A stretch of DNA of 64,000 nucleotides, taken from contig NZ_CP018139.1 in assembly GCF_001886615.1 (NCBI RefSeq), positions 2,976,001-3,040,000 of the forward strand, read 5' to 3'. The notes under the pieces were generated by a model. It searched no databases. It was not told the DNA's origin and saw nothing but the letters and a program-made list of their open reading frames with translations. The first letter of the stretch is position 1. Each line of letters starts with the position of its first letter. Origin of the DNA: Halomonas aestuarii. GTDB taxonomy: Bacteria > Pseudomonadota > Gammaproteobacteria > Pseudomonadales > Halomonadaceae. A program made the position numbers and the translations under genes. Positions 46,742 to 55,496 of the stretch are shown here, piece by piece.

Positions 46742-49378
46742 ATGGGCAAGTCACTGGTCATCGTCGAGTCGCCGGCCAAGGCGAAGACGATCAACAAGTA
46801 TCTCGGCAACGACTTCATCGTGAAGTCGAGCGTGGGGCACATCCGTGACCTGCCGACCAGCGGCTCGGGCAAGACGGCCTCGGATCCCAAGGAGCGTGCC
46901 CGGCAGGCGGCGGAGACCCGCAAGATGTCGCCGGAGGAGAAGGCGGAGCATCGCAAGCGCAAGGCCCACGACCAGCTGATCCGGCGCATGGGCATCGACC
47001 CCGAGCATGGCTGGAAGGCGCATTACGAGATCCTGCCGGGCAAGGAGAAGGTGGTGGCCGAGCTCAAGAAGCTCGCCGAGAAGGCCGATGCGGTCTATCT
47101 CGCCACCGACCTCGACCGCGAGGGGGAGGCCATCGCCTGGCACCTTCGCGAGACCATCGGCGGCGACGAGGAACGCTACCGGCGGGTGGTGTTCAACGAG
47201 ATCACCAAGAACGCCATCCAGGAGGCCTTCCAGGCCCCCGGGCACCTGAACATCCCCCGGGTCGAGGCCCAGCAGGCGCGTCGCTTCCTCGACCGGGTGG
47301 TGGGCTTCATGCTCTCGCCGCTGCTGTGGGCCAAGATCGCCCGCGGCCTCTCCGCCGGCCGGGTGCAGTCGGTCGCCACCCGGTTGATCGTCGAGCGCGA
47401 ACGCGAGATCCACGTCTTCATCCCCGAGGAGTTCTGGGACGTCCACGCCGACCTGCGTCCGGAGGGCGACGACCCGACCCCGGTGCGGTTCGAGCTCGTC
47501 CGCCAGGATGGCAAGGCCTTCAGGCCGACCTCCGAGGCCGAGACCCTGGAGCGCATCGCGGCACTGCGCGAGGCGACCCTCGCGATCACCGCGCGGGAGG
47601 ACAAGCCCACCCGGTCCAAGCCCAACGCCCCCTTCATCACCTCGACGCTGCAGCAGGCGGCCAGTGGCCGGCTGGGGTTCTCGGTGAAGAAGACCATGAC
47701 CCTGGCCCAGCGCCTCTACGAGGCCGGCTACATCACCTATATGCGGACCGACTCCACCAACCTCTCGAAGGACGCGGTGGAGAACGTGCGGGAGTTCATC
47801 GGCGAGGAGTTTGGTGCGCGCTACCTGCCCGAGGCGCCCAATCGCTACTCCAGCAAGGAGGGCGCCCAGGAGGCACACGAGGCGATTCGTCCCTCGGAGG
47901 TCGGTCGCCGGGCGACCGACCTCGCCGGCATGGAGCGCGACGCCGAGCGACTCTACGAGCTGATCTGGCGCCAGTTCGTGGCCTGCCAGATGACCCCCGC
48001 CGAGTACCTCTCCAGCACCCTGACCGTGGAGGCCGACGGCTTCGAGCTCAAGGCCAAGGGGCGCGTGCTCAAGTTCGACGGCTATACCCGAGTGATGAAG
48101 CCCATGGGGCGCAAGGACGAGGACCAGTCCCTTCCGGACCTCGCCGAGGGCACGCCCATGTCCCTCGAGCGCCTCGACCCCCAGCAGCACTTCACCAAGC
48201 CGCCCCCCCGCTACACCGAGGCGAGCCTGGTCAAGGAACTGGAGAAGCGTGGCATCGGCCGGCCCTCCACCTACGCCGCGATCATCTCCACCATCCAGGA
48301 CCGCGGCTACGTCAAGCTGGAGAACCGCCGCTTCTATGCCGAGAAGCTCGGCGACATCGTCACGGAGCGGCTCAAGGAGTCCTTCCCCGACCTGATGGAC
48401 TACTCCTTCACCGCGCGGATGGAGGACAGCCTGGACGAGGTGGCCGAGGGCGAGCGCAACTGGCAGGAACTGCTCGATGCCTTCTACGACGAGTTCCACA
48501 AGGAACTCTCCGTGGCCGAGAGCGAGGAGGGCATGCGGCCCAACCAGCCGGTGCCCACCGACATCGACTGCCCGACCTGCGGGCGCAAGATGCAGATCCG
48601 CACCGCCTCCACCGGCGTCTTCCTGGGCTGTTCCGGCTACAACCTGCCGCCCAAGGAGCGCTGCAAGACCACCATCGATCTGCTGCCCGGCGACGAGGCG
48701 GTCGCGGCCGATGCGGGAGAGGACGCCGAGACCGATGCGCTGCGCGCCAAGCACCGTTGCCCCAAGTGCGGCACCGCCATGGACAGCTACCTGATCGACG
48801 AGACGCGCAAGCTGCACATCTGCGGCAACAGCCCGGATTGCGACGGATACGAGATCGAGAAGGGCAAGTTCCGCATCAAGGGCTACGACGGGCCGACCAT
48901 CGAGTGCGACAAGTGCGGCAGCGAGATGCAGCTCAAGACCGGCCGCTTCGGCAAGTATTTCGGCTGCACCAACAGCGAGTGCAAGAACACCCGCAAGCTG
49001 CTCAGAAGCGGCGAGGTGGCGCCGCCCAAGATGGACCCCATCCCCATGCCGGAACTCGAGTGCCAGAAGGTCGATGACCACTATGTGCTGCGCGACGGCG
49101 CCAGCGGCCTCTTCCTGGCGGCCAGCAAGTTCCCCAAGAACCGCGAGACCCGCCCGCCGCTGGTCAAGGAGCTCAAGGCGCACGCCGAGGAGTTGCCCGA
49201 GAAGTACCGCTATATCCTGACCGCGCCCAGCGAGGATCCGGATGGCCGACCGGCGCAGATCCGCTTCTCCCGCAAGGCGAAGGAGCAGTTCGTGATGACC
49301 GATGAGGACGGCAAGGCCACCGGCTGGAAGGCCACCTACGACAACGGCAACTGGCACGTCGAGGACAAGCGCAAGTGA
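46742..49378 (+). CDS. topA: DNA topoisomerase I
   Basis: TopA relaxes negative supercoils by a type IA mechanism. The 878-residue protein starts with the Toprim domain ([31 protein letters not shown]), and the catalytic tyrosine is in [13 protein letters not shown]. Three C-terminal C4 zinc fingers follow (CPTC...C, CPKC...C, CDKC...C, about residues 610-760). GGAG lies upstream of the ATG. The next gene overlaps its stop. Confidence 0.97.
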   Translation: MGKSLVIVESPAKAKTINKYLGNDFIVKSSVGHIRDLPTSGSGKTASDPKERARQAAETRKMSPEEKAEHRKRKAHDQLIRRMGIDPEHGWKAHYEILPGKEKVVAELKKLAEKADAVYLATDLDREGEAIAWHLRETIGGDEERYRRVVFNEITKNAIQEAFQAPGHLNIPRVEAQQARRFLDRVVGFMLSPLLWAKIARGLSAGRVQSVATRLIVEREREIHVFIPEEFWDVHADLRPEGDDPTPVRFELVRQDGKAFRPTSEAETLERIAALREATLAITAREDKPTRSKPNAPFITSTLQQAASGRLGFSVKKTMTLAQRLYEAGYITYMRTDSTNLSKDAVENVREFIGEEFGARYLPEAPNRYSSKEGAQEAHEAIRPSEVGRRATDLAGMERDAERLYELIWRQFVACQMTPAEYLSSTLTVEADGFELKAKGRVLKFDGYTRVMKPMGRKDEDQSLPDLAEGTPMSLERLDPQQHFTKPPPRYTEASLVKELEKRGIGRPSTYAAIISTIQDRGYVKLENRRFYAEKLGDIVTERLKESFPDLMDYSFTARMEDSLDEVAEGERNWQELLDAFYDEFHKELSVAESEEGMRPNQPVPTDIDCPTCGRKMQIRTASTGVFLGCSGYNLPPKERCKTTIDLLPGDEAVAADAGEDAETDALRAKHRCPKCGTAMDSYLIDETRKLHICGNSPDCDGYEIEKGKFRIKGYDGPTIECDKCGSEMQLKTGRFGKYFGCTNSECKNTRKLLRSGEVAPPKMDPIPMPELECQKVDDHYVLRDGASGLFLAASKFPKNRETRPPLVKELKAHAEELPEKYRYILTAPSEDPDGRPAQIRFSRKAKEQFVMTDEDGKATGWKATYDNGNWHVEDKRK

Positions 49379-49836
49379 CCCCGCGATCCCGCACCAATCA
49401 GCTGCTCTACCAGGCTGAGCTGCTGCTCGGCCTGCCCGGCGGGGACGACGAGCATGCCGAGGCGCGTCGCATGGCGGCGGAAGAGGGGTGCCTGGCTCTG
49501 CTCGAGCTGACCCTGGAGTCGCTGCTGCGCGAGGTCACCGAGCACGCCCATCTGGAGCGCCACGACTGGCGTGAGCTGCTCGGCCCGCAAGGGGCCGGCA
49601 TTGCCGAGCTGCAACGCCTGCGCGAACTGGCAGGCCGGCCCGACAGCTGGCTGTCGGGCTTGCTCGCGAGGCTCGAGGCGCTGCATGGCAGCGACGGCGT
49701 GGCCCGCCGTCGCCGCAGCAACCCGGGCGTCATCGCCGTGGGGGGGTCCCCGTCGCTGGCCGACGAGCTCAGCGAGTGCGTGCGCGAGGCCAAGCGCGAG
49801 ATCGCCGCGCTGCGCGAGACCAGCGAGGAGTGGTAG
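49375..49836 (+). CDS. DUF6586-like protein downstream of topA
   Basis: The function of this 153-residue, mostly helical protein is unknown. It resembles the small proteins found after topA in pseudomonads (DUF6586-like, from memory). The N-terminus [17 protein letters not shown] is the best conserved part in my recollection, and the C-terminus is charged. The GTG start overlaps the topA stop by four bases, so translation is coupled. No membrane helix or catalytic motif is visible. Confidence 0.78.
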   Translation: MTPRSRTNQLLYQAELLLGLPGGDDEHAEARRMAAEEGCLALLELTLESLLREVTEHAHLERHDWRELLGPQGAGIAELQRLRELAGRPDSWLSGLLARLEALHGSDGVARRRRSNPGVIAVGGSPSLADELSECVREAKREIAALRETSEEW

Positions 49837-50330
49837 CGGCGTCCCGGCAAGCCGACCGGGAGCGCGTCGCGCTCCTGGTCGACGTGCAGAACGTCTACTA
49901 CACGACGCGCCAGGCCTTCGGTCGGCATTTCAACTACCACGCCTTCTGGGCCAGCTTCGCCGCCGGCCGGGAGGTGTGTGTGGCCAACGCCTATGCGATC
50001 GACCGCGGAGACCCCAAGCAGCGCCAGTTCCAGGACATCCTGCGAGGCATCGGCTTCGAGGTGAAGCTAAAGCCCTATATCCAGCGCAGTGACGGATCCG
50101 CCAAGGGCGACTGGGACGTGGGCATCGCCCTGGACGCCATGGAGGCCGCGCCCCTGGTCGACCGGGTGGTGCTGGTCTCCGGCGACGGTGACTTCGACCT
50201 GCTGGTGGAGCGGATGCGCGAGCGCCACGGCGTGACGGTGGAGGTGGTCGGCGTGGAGCGACTCACCGCCGACTCGCTGATCCGCGCGGCCAGCCATTTC
50301 GTGCCCATCGAAGGGGAGCTGTTGCTCTAG
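49830..50330 (+). CDS. NYN-domain (LabA/DUF88) putative ribonuclease
   Basis: The 166-residue protein has the NYN/PIN-like fold. VALLVDVQNVYYTTRQAF carries the first acidic metal ligand. DWDVGIALDAM and VVLVSGDGDFDLLVERM carry the next aspartates, and SLIRAASHFVPI ends the domain. NYN proteins are predicted metal-dependent RNases. I use GTG 49830, which overlaps the stop of the preceding gene; an in-frame GTG at 49776 would add 18 unconserved residues. The topA-DUF6586-NYN arrangement suggests a single transcript. Confidence 0.85.
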   Translation: MVAASRQADRERVALLVDVQNVYYTTRQAFGRHFNYHAFWASFAAGREVCVANAYAIDRGDPKQRQFQDILRGIGFEVKLKPYIQRSDGSAKGDWDVGIALDAMEAAPLVDRVVLVSGDGDFDLLVERMRERHGVTVEVVGVERLTADSLIRAASHFVPIEGELLL

Positions 50331-50355
50331 AGACTGATCAATGAAATTGACTTGA

Positions 50356-50473
50356 GCTAGGGGCGCCGGGGGCAGGTCGGAGAGGAGGTCGTACGCCATG
50401 GATGGCGTCGGTAGCGCCCAGGGATGGGTTTACAGCGCCTCCTCGTAGGCGTGCCGCCGGATAAGCCCCTAGC
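50356..50473. repeat. 118-base element with nested inverted repeats
   Basis: The element is bounded by a perfect 9-base inverted repeat, GCTAGGGGC (50356-50364) and GCCCCTAGC (50465-50473). Inside it are CCGG copies, a perfect 7-base pair GAGGAGG (50382-50388) / CCTCCTC (50438-50444), and a central hairpin CGCCA-TGGA-TGGCG (50394-50407). It fills most of the gap between the NYN gene and ybiT. I saw no second copy in the window. From memory a similar sequence recurs between genes in Halomonas-like and other gammaproteobacteria; this is unverified. Confidence 0.7.
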
Positions 50474-50578
50474 GATGCTGCTATCTGCGGTTACCTCATA
50501 GTTCAGGTTGCGCGGGTGTGGGCGGCGGCGATAACCGGTACAATCGCGCCCCTTTCACGCACTGACCTGGATCCCTCA

Positions 50579-52171
50579 TTGATCTCCACCGCCAATATCA
50601 CCATGCAGTTCGGCGCCAAGCCGCTGTTCGAGAATGTCTCCATCAAGTTCGGCAACGGTCACCGCTACGGCCTGATCGGTGCCAACGGCTGCGGCAAGTC
50701 CACCTTCATGAAGATTCTCGGCGGTGACCTGGAGCCGTCCTCCGGGCAGGTGATGGTCGAGTCGGGCGCCCGGCTCGGCAAGCTGCGCCAGGACCAGTTC
50801 GCCTTCGAGGACGAGCGGGTCATCGATACCGTGATCATGGGCAACCATGAGCTCTGGCAGGTCGCGGCCGAGCGCGAGCGCATCTACTCGCTGCCCGAGA
50901 TGAGCGAGGAGGACGGCATGGCCGTGGCCGACCTGGAGGTGCGCTTCGCCGAGCTCGACGGCTATACCGCCGAGTCCCGCGCCGGCGAGCTGCTGCTGGG
51001 GCTGGGCATCCCGCTGCACCAGCACACGGGCCCCATGAGCGAGATCGCCCCGGGCTGGAAGCTGCGCGTGCTGCTGGCCCAGGCACTGTTCGCCGACCCC
51101 GACGTGCTGCTGCTTGACGAGCCCACCAACCACCTGGACATCAACACGATCCGCTGGCTGGAGGGCATGCTGACCGCCCGGGACAGCACCATGATCATCA
51201 TTTCCCACGATCGCCACTTCCTGAACAGCGTCTGCACCCACATGGCAGACCTCGACTACGGCGAGATCACGCTGTTCCCCGGGAACTACGACGACTACAT
51301 GACGGCCGCCACCGCGGCGCGCGAGCGCCAGCATGCCGACAACGCCAAGAAGAAGGCGCAGATCGCCGAGCTCCAGGCCTTCGTCAGCCGCTTCTCGGCC
51401 AATGCCTCCAAGGCCAAGCAGGCCACCTCCCGCGCGCGGCAGATCGACAAGATCAAGCTCGAGGACATCAAGCCCTCCAGCCGCGTCAGCCCCTTCATCC
51501 GATTCGAGCAGGGCAGGAAGATCCACCGCAACGCGGTCAACGTCGAGGCGGTCACCAAGGGATTCGATGCGGATGCGCCCCTCTTCGAGCGCCTGTCGAT
51601 GACCGTGGAGGCCGGCGAGCGCATTGCCATCATCGGGCCCAACGGCATCGGCAAGACGACCCTGCTCAAGACCCTGGCGGGCGAGATCCACCCCGATGCC
51701 GGTGCGGTGCGCTGGACCGACAGTGCCGAGCTCGGCGTCTTCGACCAGGACCACGCCGACGACTTCGCCTTCGATGCGACCCTGTTCGAGTGGATGGCCC
51801 AGTGGACCACGGGCGGGGAGCAGGAGGTCCGCGGCGCCCTGGGCAGGATGCTCTTCTCCAGCGACGACATCGGCAAGTCGGTGAAGGTGATCTCCGGCGG
51901 CGAGCAGGGACGCATGCTGTTCGGCAAGCTGGCCCTGACGCGGCCCAACGTGCTGCTGATGGATGAGCCGACCAACCACCTGGACATGGAGTCCATCGAG
52001 GCGCTCAACCTGGCGCTGGCCAACTATCCCGGCACGCTGATCTTCGTCAGCCATGACCGCGAGTTCGTCTCGTCGCTGGCGACCCGCATCCTCGACATGA
52101 GCGGCACCGGGGTCACCGACTTCAGCGGCAGCTACGACGATTACCTGCGCAGCCAGGGCCTGTTCGGCTGA
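50579..52171 (+). CDS. ybiT: ABC-F family ATPase YbiT
   Basis: ABC-F proteins act on the ribosome and are not transporters; YbiT is one of four in E. coli. The 530-residue protein has two ABC domains (Walker [10 protein letters not shown] and GPNGIGKTT; Walker B LLLDEPTN and LLMDEPTN; second signature ISGGEQGRM). The first signature is the YbiT-type [16 protein letters not shown]. The linker [21 protein letters not shown] is highly typical. The start is a TTG at 50579, reading (M)[19 protein letters not shown], the conserved N-terminus; no ATG fits. TACAAT at 50538-50543 is a likely -10. Confidence 0.94.
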   Translation: MISTANITMQFGAKPLFENVSIKFGNGHRYGLIGANGCGKSTFMKILGGDLEPSSGQVMVESGARLGKLRQDQFAFEDERVIDTVIMGNHELWQVAAERERIYSLPEMSEEDGMAVADLEVRFAELDGYTAESRAGELLLGLGIPLHQHTGPMSEIAPGWKLRVLLAQALFADPDVLLLDEPTNHLDINTIRWLEGMLTARDSTMIIISHDRHFLNSVCTHMADLDYGEITLFPGNYDDYMTAATAARERQHADNAKKKAQIAELQAFVSRFSANASKAKQATSRARQIDKIKLEDIKPSSRVSPFIRFEQGRKIHRNAVNVEAVTKGFDADAPLFERLSMTVEAGERIAIIGPNGIGKTTLLKTLAGEIHPDAGAVRWTDSAELGVFDQDHADDFAFDATLFEWMAQWTTGGEQEVRGALGRMLFSSDDIGKSVKVISGGEQGRMLFGKLALTRPNVLLMDEPTNHLDMESIEALNLALANYPGTLIFVSHDREFVSSLATRILDMSGTGVTDFSGSYDDYLRSQGLFG

Positions 52172-52212
52172 ACGGGCTCCGTGACTGGCAGGGCCGCCCG
52201 ATACAGCGTTGA

Positions 52213-52253
52213 TTGATATGCATCAAGCGTGATGCCGGCGGCTTGGCTAGTCT
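52213..52253 (+). promoter_or_regulatory. FNR/Anr box with class II promoter
   Basis: TTGATATGCATCAA (52213-52226) is a perfect FNR/Anr box, TTGAT-N4-ATCAA. A -10-like TAGTCT lies at 52248-52253. This puts transcription start near 52260 and the box centre at about -41, the position for class II activation under low oxygen. It precedes the gene at 52293. Confidence 0.8.
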
Positions 52254-52292
52254 GAAGGCAGTATCCCAAGGCATCGTCAGGAGGAGCCGCGC

Positions 52293-52757
52293 ATGCGCTT
52301 TCATCAGGTCAAGGAACTGGTCGCCTGGGCGGCCGATTACCATCGGGGGCTTGCCGAACAGTACGACCAGCTGGCGTCCGGGGGCGTGAGCGATCGGGTT
52401 CGCATGGCGCTGGAGTACCTGGCGGAACACGAGCGCAAGATGCAGTCCGAGCTTTCCACCTATCTCGAGGAGGACGGCGGCCATCGCAAGGTCCTCGAGA
52501 CCTGGTTCGATGACCCCGCGGACTTCCCCCATGCCCCGACGCTCGACCGCCTGGCCGAGAACCTGGCGTGCGACACCGTGCAGGATGCGCTGGCGACGGC
52601 CTTGACCACGCACCGGACGCTGCAGGACCTCTATGCACACCGCGTGGAGCGGGCTTCCGCGGAGGCGGAGCGGGAGTTCTTCGCCTCGCTTGCCAGCGGC
52701 CACGAGGGCGAGGTGCGCCGCATTGCCCGCGACATGCAGCGGCTCGAGGACTACTGA
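52293..52757 (+). CDS. Ferritin-like four-helix protein, likely induced under low oxygen
   Basis: The family is not recognised with certainty. The 154 residues form four amphipathic helices, as in the ferritin-like superfamily. Histidine- and glutamate-bearing segments are YHRGLAEQY, EYLAEHERKMQSEL and SGHEGEVRRI. The exact di-iron ligand set of ferritins or rubrerythrins is incomplete, so metal binding is uncertain. A strong AGGAGGAG ribosome-binding site lies 7 bases upstream. The FNR box in front implies expression when oxygen is low. It is followed by a 20-codon ORF and an ATPase gene. Confidence 0.75.
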   Translation: MRFHQVKELVAWAADYHRGLAEQYDQLASGGVSDRVRMALEYLAEHERKMQSELSTYLEEDGGHRKVLETWFDDPADFPHAPTLDRLAENLACDTVQDALATALTTHRTLQDLYAHRVERASAEAEREFFASLASGHEGEVRRIARDMQRLEDY

Positions 52758-52767
52758 GGAGACGATC

Positions 52768-52830
52768 ATGTCGGCACAGGGTCTCTCGAGGCGCGCGGGC
52801 GCGCCGCCCATCGTCGGGCGCCGTCGCTGA
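52768..52830 (+). CDS. 20-codon ORF coupled to the GspE-type gene
   Basis: The ORF encodes MSAQGLSRRAGAPPIVGRRR and begins with ATG seven bases after a strong GAGGAG at 52756-52761. Its TGA overlaps the ATG of the ATPase gene (TGATG). The very good ribosome-binding site and coupling argue for translation, possibly to load ribosomes for the next gene. The peptide is basic and has no known relatives that I recall. Confidence 0.45.
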   Translation: MSAQGLSRRAGAPPIVGRRR

Positions 52831-54080
52831 TGGGAAGCGAACGCCAACCCTCGGGTATCCAGCTCCTGCCGCGCCTGCGGGCCCGGCGCGCCGATCCCGC
52901 GGACGTCGAGGATGATGCCCTGGCGGCCCACCTGCTGATCGAGGATGCCATCCGGGCGCGGGCCAGCGATATCCACCTCGACCCCTCCCGCGACCAGTGG
53001 CGGATCCGGCTGCGCATCGACGGCCGGGTCATCGACGTCCTGGACCTCGAGGTCGGCGAGGGGGTGCAGCTGGTCAACCAGTTCAAGGTGCTCGCCGGGC
53101 TCGATCCGATGCCCTCGCGGTTCGCCACCGAGGGGAGCTTCAGCTGGCCCCCCGGCGAAGAGGGCGCCGAGGAGACCTTCCTCCGGGTCACGGCGGTGAA
53201 GTGCGTCGCCGGCGAGAAGCTGGCCATTCGCTTCCTGGCTCCCCCCAGGACCTTCCAGGACACCCTCTCGCTGGGGGTCGGTGAGCAGGGCGCCCGGGGC
53301 ATCCGCCACTGGATGGATGCCACCGGGGGGATGCTGCTGGTGGCCGGGCCGACCGGCGCCGGCAAGACCACCACGCTCTACACGCTGCTCAACCAGCTCC
53401 GACTCAGCGACAGCCATGTGGTGACCCTGGAAGATCCGGTGGAGTACGCCATTCCCGGGATCAACCAGATCCAGGTGGATGCCGAGAACGGTCTGGACTT
53501 CGCCACCGGCACCCGCTCGATGCTGCGCCTGGACCCGGACTATGTGTTGATCGGCGAGATCCGCGACCCCGGGTCCGCCGCCGCCGCGGTCAGTGTGGCC
53601 GGCAGCGGTCGCTCGCTGATGGGGACCCTGCACAGCCGCGATGCCGTGGGGGCTGTCTCCGCCTTGCGACAACTTGGGTTGGGGGATGCCGAGATCAGCG
53701 CCACCCTGGGCCTGGTGATCGCACAGCGTCTGGTCCGTCGGCTGTGCGAGCACTGCCGGGAGCAGCGGCCGACCGAGCGCCAGGACGTGGAATGGCTCGA
53801 GGCGGTGGGGCTGTCGGCGCCCGATGAGGCCTGGATGCCCGTGGGGTGCGCGCACTGTGACGGTCTGGGCTATCGGGAGCGCACGGGGGTGTTCGAGATC
53901 TGGCAGCCGACCCCGGAGGACCATGCCCTGCTGCTCCGGCACGCCGATGACGCCGTTATGCGACGCGGCCTGCTGGAGCGCGGCGAGACCCTGATGCTGG
54001 CCGATGGCCTGGAGAAGGCCGCTGCCGGCGTCACCACCCTGCGCGAGATCTTTCGCATGGGGGCGATCCTGCCCAGCTGA
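52830..54080 (+). CDS. Orphan GspE/PilB-type secretion ATPase
   Basis: The 416-residue protein is an ATPase of the type II secretion / type IV pilus assembly family. Motifs are the N2 domain ASDIHLDPSRD with RLRIDGRVID, Walker A GPTGAGKTTT (173-182), the Asp box LEDPVEY, Walker B LIGEIRD (about 240-246), the His box GTLHSRDAVGA, and a zinc-binding tetracysteine (CEHC ... CAHC). The N1 domain that contacts GspL is missing and no other gsp or pil gene lies nearby. It may act with a distant system. The FNR-controlled gene upstream could place it under oxygen control. Confidence 0.88.
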   Translation: MGSERQPSGIQLLPRLRARRADPADVEDDALAAHLLIEDAIRARASDIHLDPSRDQWRIRLRIDGRVIDVLDLEVGEGVQLVNQFKVLAGLDPMPSRFATEGSFSWPPGEEGAEETFLRVTAVKCVAGEKLAIRFLAPPRTFQDTLSLGVGEQGARGIRHWMDATGGMLLVAGPTGAGKTTTLYTLLNQLRLSDSHVVTLEDPVEYAIPGINQIQVDAENGLDFATGTRSMLRLDPDYVLIGEIRDPGSAAAAVSVAGSGRSLMGTLHSRDAVGAVSALRQLGLGDAEISATLGLVIAQRLVRRLCEHCREQRPTERQDVEWLEAVGLSAPDEAWMPVGCAHCDGLGYRERTGVFEIWQPTPEDHALLLRHADDAVMRRGLLERGETLMLADGLEKAAAGVTTLREIFRMGAILPS

Positions 54081-54113
54081 GCGCGTGAGGCCGGCCTGGA
54101 CTCCCCGCTACTC

Positions 54114-54142
54114 CTGACAGCGCCGTCGCAATGCGGTATAAC
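54114..54142 (+). promoter_or_regulatory. Sigma70 promoter for the 54.2-kb L,D-transpeptidase
   Basis: CTGACA (54114-54119) and TATAAC (54137-54142), each 5 of 6 to consensus, are separated by exactly 17 bases. Transcription would start near 54149, some 45 bases before the gene. Confidence 0.75.
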
Positions 54143-54193
54143 GGCGGCCGTATCGAAGTCTTTCCTTTCCTGCATGCCCCTGAGATGTCGCCG

Positions 54194-54805
54194 ATGAATC
54201 ACCTCTCCCGTCGCCGCTTCGGCCTGCTGGCGCTGAGTTCCCCCCTGCTGCTGCTGGGGACGCCCGCCTCCGCCAGCCTGATGGATAGCGTACTGTCCCG
54301 GGCCATCGTCCCTCGCAACGACCGCGAGCGCTGGGTGCTGGTCGAGGACAGCGAGGCCAGCCTCCGGGTCTACCAGGGCAACCGGCTCCTGGAGCGCTTC
54401 GAGCCGGTATCGCTGGGACGTGGCGGAGCCAAGGCCCAGCGTCAGCGTGGCGGCCGGGCCACGCCGCTGGGGGAGTTCCGGGTCAATCGCTTCAACCGCG
54501 AGAGCAAGTTCCACATCTTCATCGGGCTGGACTATCCCACCCCGACCCATGCGCGCATGGCCCTGGAATCCGGGGTCTACAGCCAGCAGGACTACGACGA
54601 CTACTTTTCCTACTACCGTCGTCACGGCTATCCACCCCAGGATACGGTGCTCGGCGGCTTCATCGGTATCCATGGACTCGGCGAGGGGGATCCGGAGATC
54701 CACCGGCGGTTCAACTGGACGGACGGTTGCGTGGCGGTGACCGATCCGCAGGTCGAGCGCCTGTCGTCACTGATCGACATTGGCACACGCGTCGTGATCC
54801 GCTAG
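54194..54805 (+). CDS. L,D-transpeptidase (YkuD/YafK type)
   Basis: The 203-residue protein is a periplasmic L,D-transpeptidase-fold enzyme. Its N-terminus LSRRRFGLLALSSPLLLLG has a twin-arginine motif, so export by Tat is possible. The catalytic histidine is in FIGIHGLGEG (His160) and the cysteine in TDGCVAV (Cys179); the usual SHGC reads TDGC, as in YafK/DpaA relatives. Such enzymes form 3-3 cross-links or attach or release Lpp. The start could also be ATG 54185. It directly precedes the Lpp-type gene on the same strand. Confidence 0.88.
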   Translation: MNHLSRRRFGLLALSSPLLLLGTPASASLMDSVLSRAIVPRNDRERWVLVEDSEASLRVYQGNRLLERFEPVSLGRGGAKAQRQRGGRATPLGEFRVNRFNRESKFHIFIGLDYPTPTHARMALESGVYSQQDYDDYFSYYRRHGYPPQDTVLGGFIGIHGLGEGDPEIHRRFNWTDGCVAVTDPQVERLSSLIDIGTRVVIR

Positions 54806-54981
54806 TCTTTACATGCGCAAGGGACGTTCTAAGCTATGGACAAGCGCCGTGATGTAATATAGAACAGCGTTTGACTCCTGTGCTTCGCAGCAGACTTTGC
54901 TGCATGAAGTCCTGCCTCTGCAGGAAGCCTGAATCACAGGCAACACCAACGCAGTACCAAGGAAGACCCAAGGAGAACACC

Positions 54982-55245
54982 ATGACTCTGAAGACCACCC
55001 TGAAGCTGAGCGCCGCTGCTGCATCTCTGGCCATCCTGGCCGGCTGTGCATCCACCAGCGCCCTGGACGAAGTGCGCATGACCGCCGAGTCTGCCCAGGC
55101 TGACGCTGCCGAAGCACGCAGCATCGCCACCCAGGCGCAGAACACTGCCAACCAGGCACAGCGCGACGCCCAGGCGGCCCTGCAGATGTCCGAGCAGAAC
55201 CGCGACGAGATGAACCGCATGTTCGAGAGTTCCATGCGCAAGTGA
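54982..55245 (+). CDS. oprI: Murein lipoprotein of the Lpp/OprI type
   Basis: The product is an 87-residue abundant outer-membrane lipoprotein precursor. The signal peptide ends in the lipobox LAGC (Cys22). The mature part is a heptad-repeat coiled coil rich in Ala, Gln and Asn. It ends in SSMRK, and the last lysine is the residue joined to diaminopimelate in Lpp. AGGAG lies nine bases upstream of the ATG, and the 176-base gap upstream has a TAATAT (54855-54860) that may be its -10. It is flanked by two L,D-transpeptidase genes, one of which could perform the linkage. Confidence 0.92.
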   Translation: MTLKTTLKLSAAAASLAILAGCASTSALDEVRMTAESAQADAAEARSIATQAQNTANQAQRDAQAALQMSEQNRDEMNRMFESSMRK

Positions 55246-55286
55246 TGCTTCTCCACCGCCCGTCAGGGCGGTAGCGGAACTATCAG

Positions 55287-55320
55287 ACAGGGGCCCCGCC
55301 GTGATCGGCGGGGCCCCTGT
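55287..55320 (+). terminator. Strong terminator after the murein lipoprotein gene
   Basis: A perfect 15-base stem (55287-55301 with 55306-55320) closes on the loop TGAT and is followed by CGTTCGT. The next 175 bases up to the converging L,D-transpeptidase gene show nothing I can name. Confidence 0.85.
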
Positions 55321-55496
55321 CGTTCGTGGCCCTTCGCTCGTCGACCGTGCCGAGTCCGTGGGCCTTGCAGGGGGTAATGGCGTGCACGGCGCAGGGAGGG
55401 CGACTCAGCCGAGGAGGCGAGCGGAGGCGGAAACGGGAGCCGTGCGAGAGAGGCCGATGGCCGGCAGGGAGCCTCCTGCCGGCCAGGGGAGGGGGG

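Noticed and set aside
46751..49357. An 868-codon open frame opposite topA
   Set aside because: topA is unambiguous and the antisense translation has no domain; it is a codon-bias artefact.
50576..52054. A 492-codon open frame opposite ybiT
   Set aside because: ybiT matches the known family nearly residue for residue; the opposite frame is a shadow.
52209..52226. Alternative FNR reading TTGAT-N8-ATCAA starting at 52209
   Set aside because: Spacing is wrong; the inner TTGAT-N4-ATCAA at 52213-52226 is the correct box.
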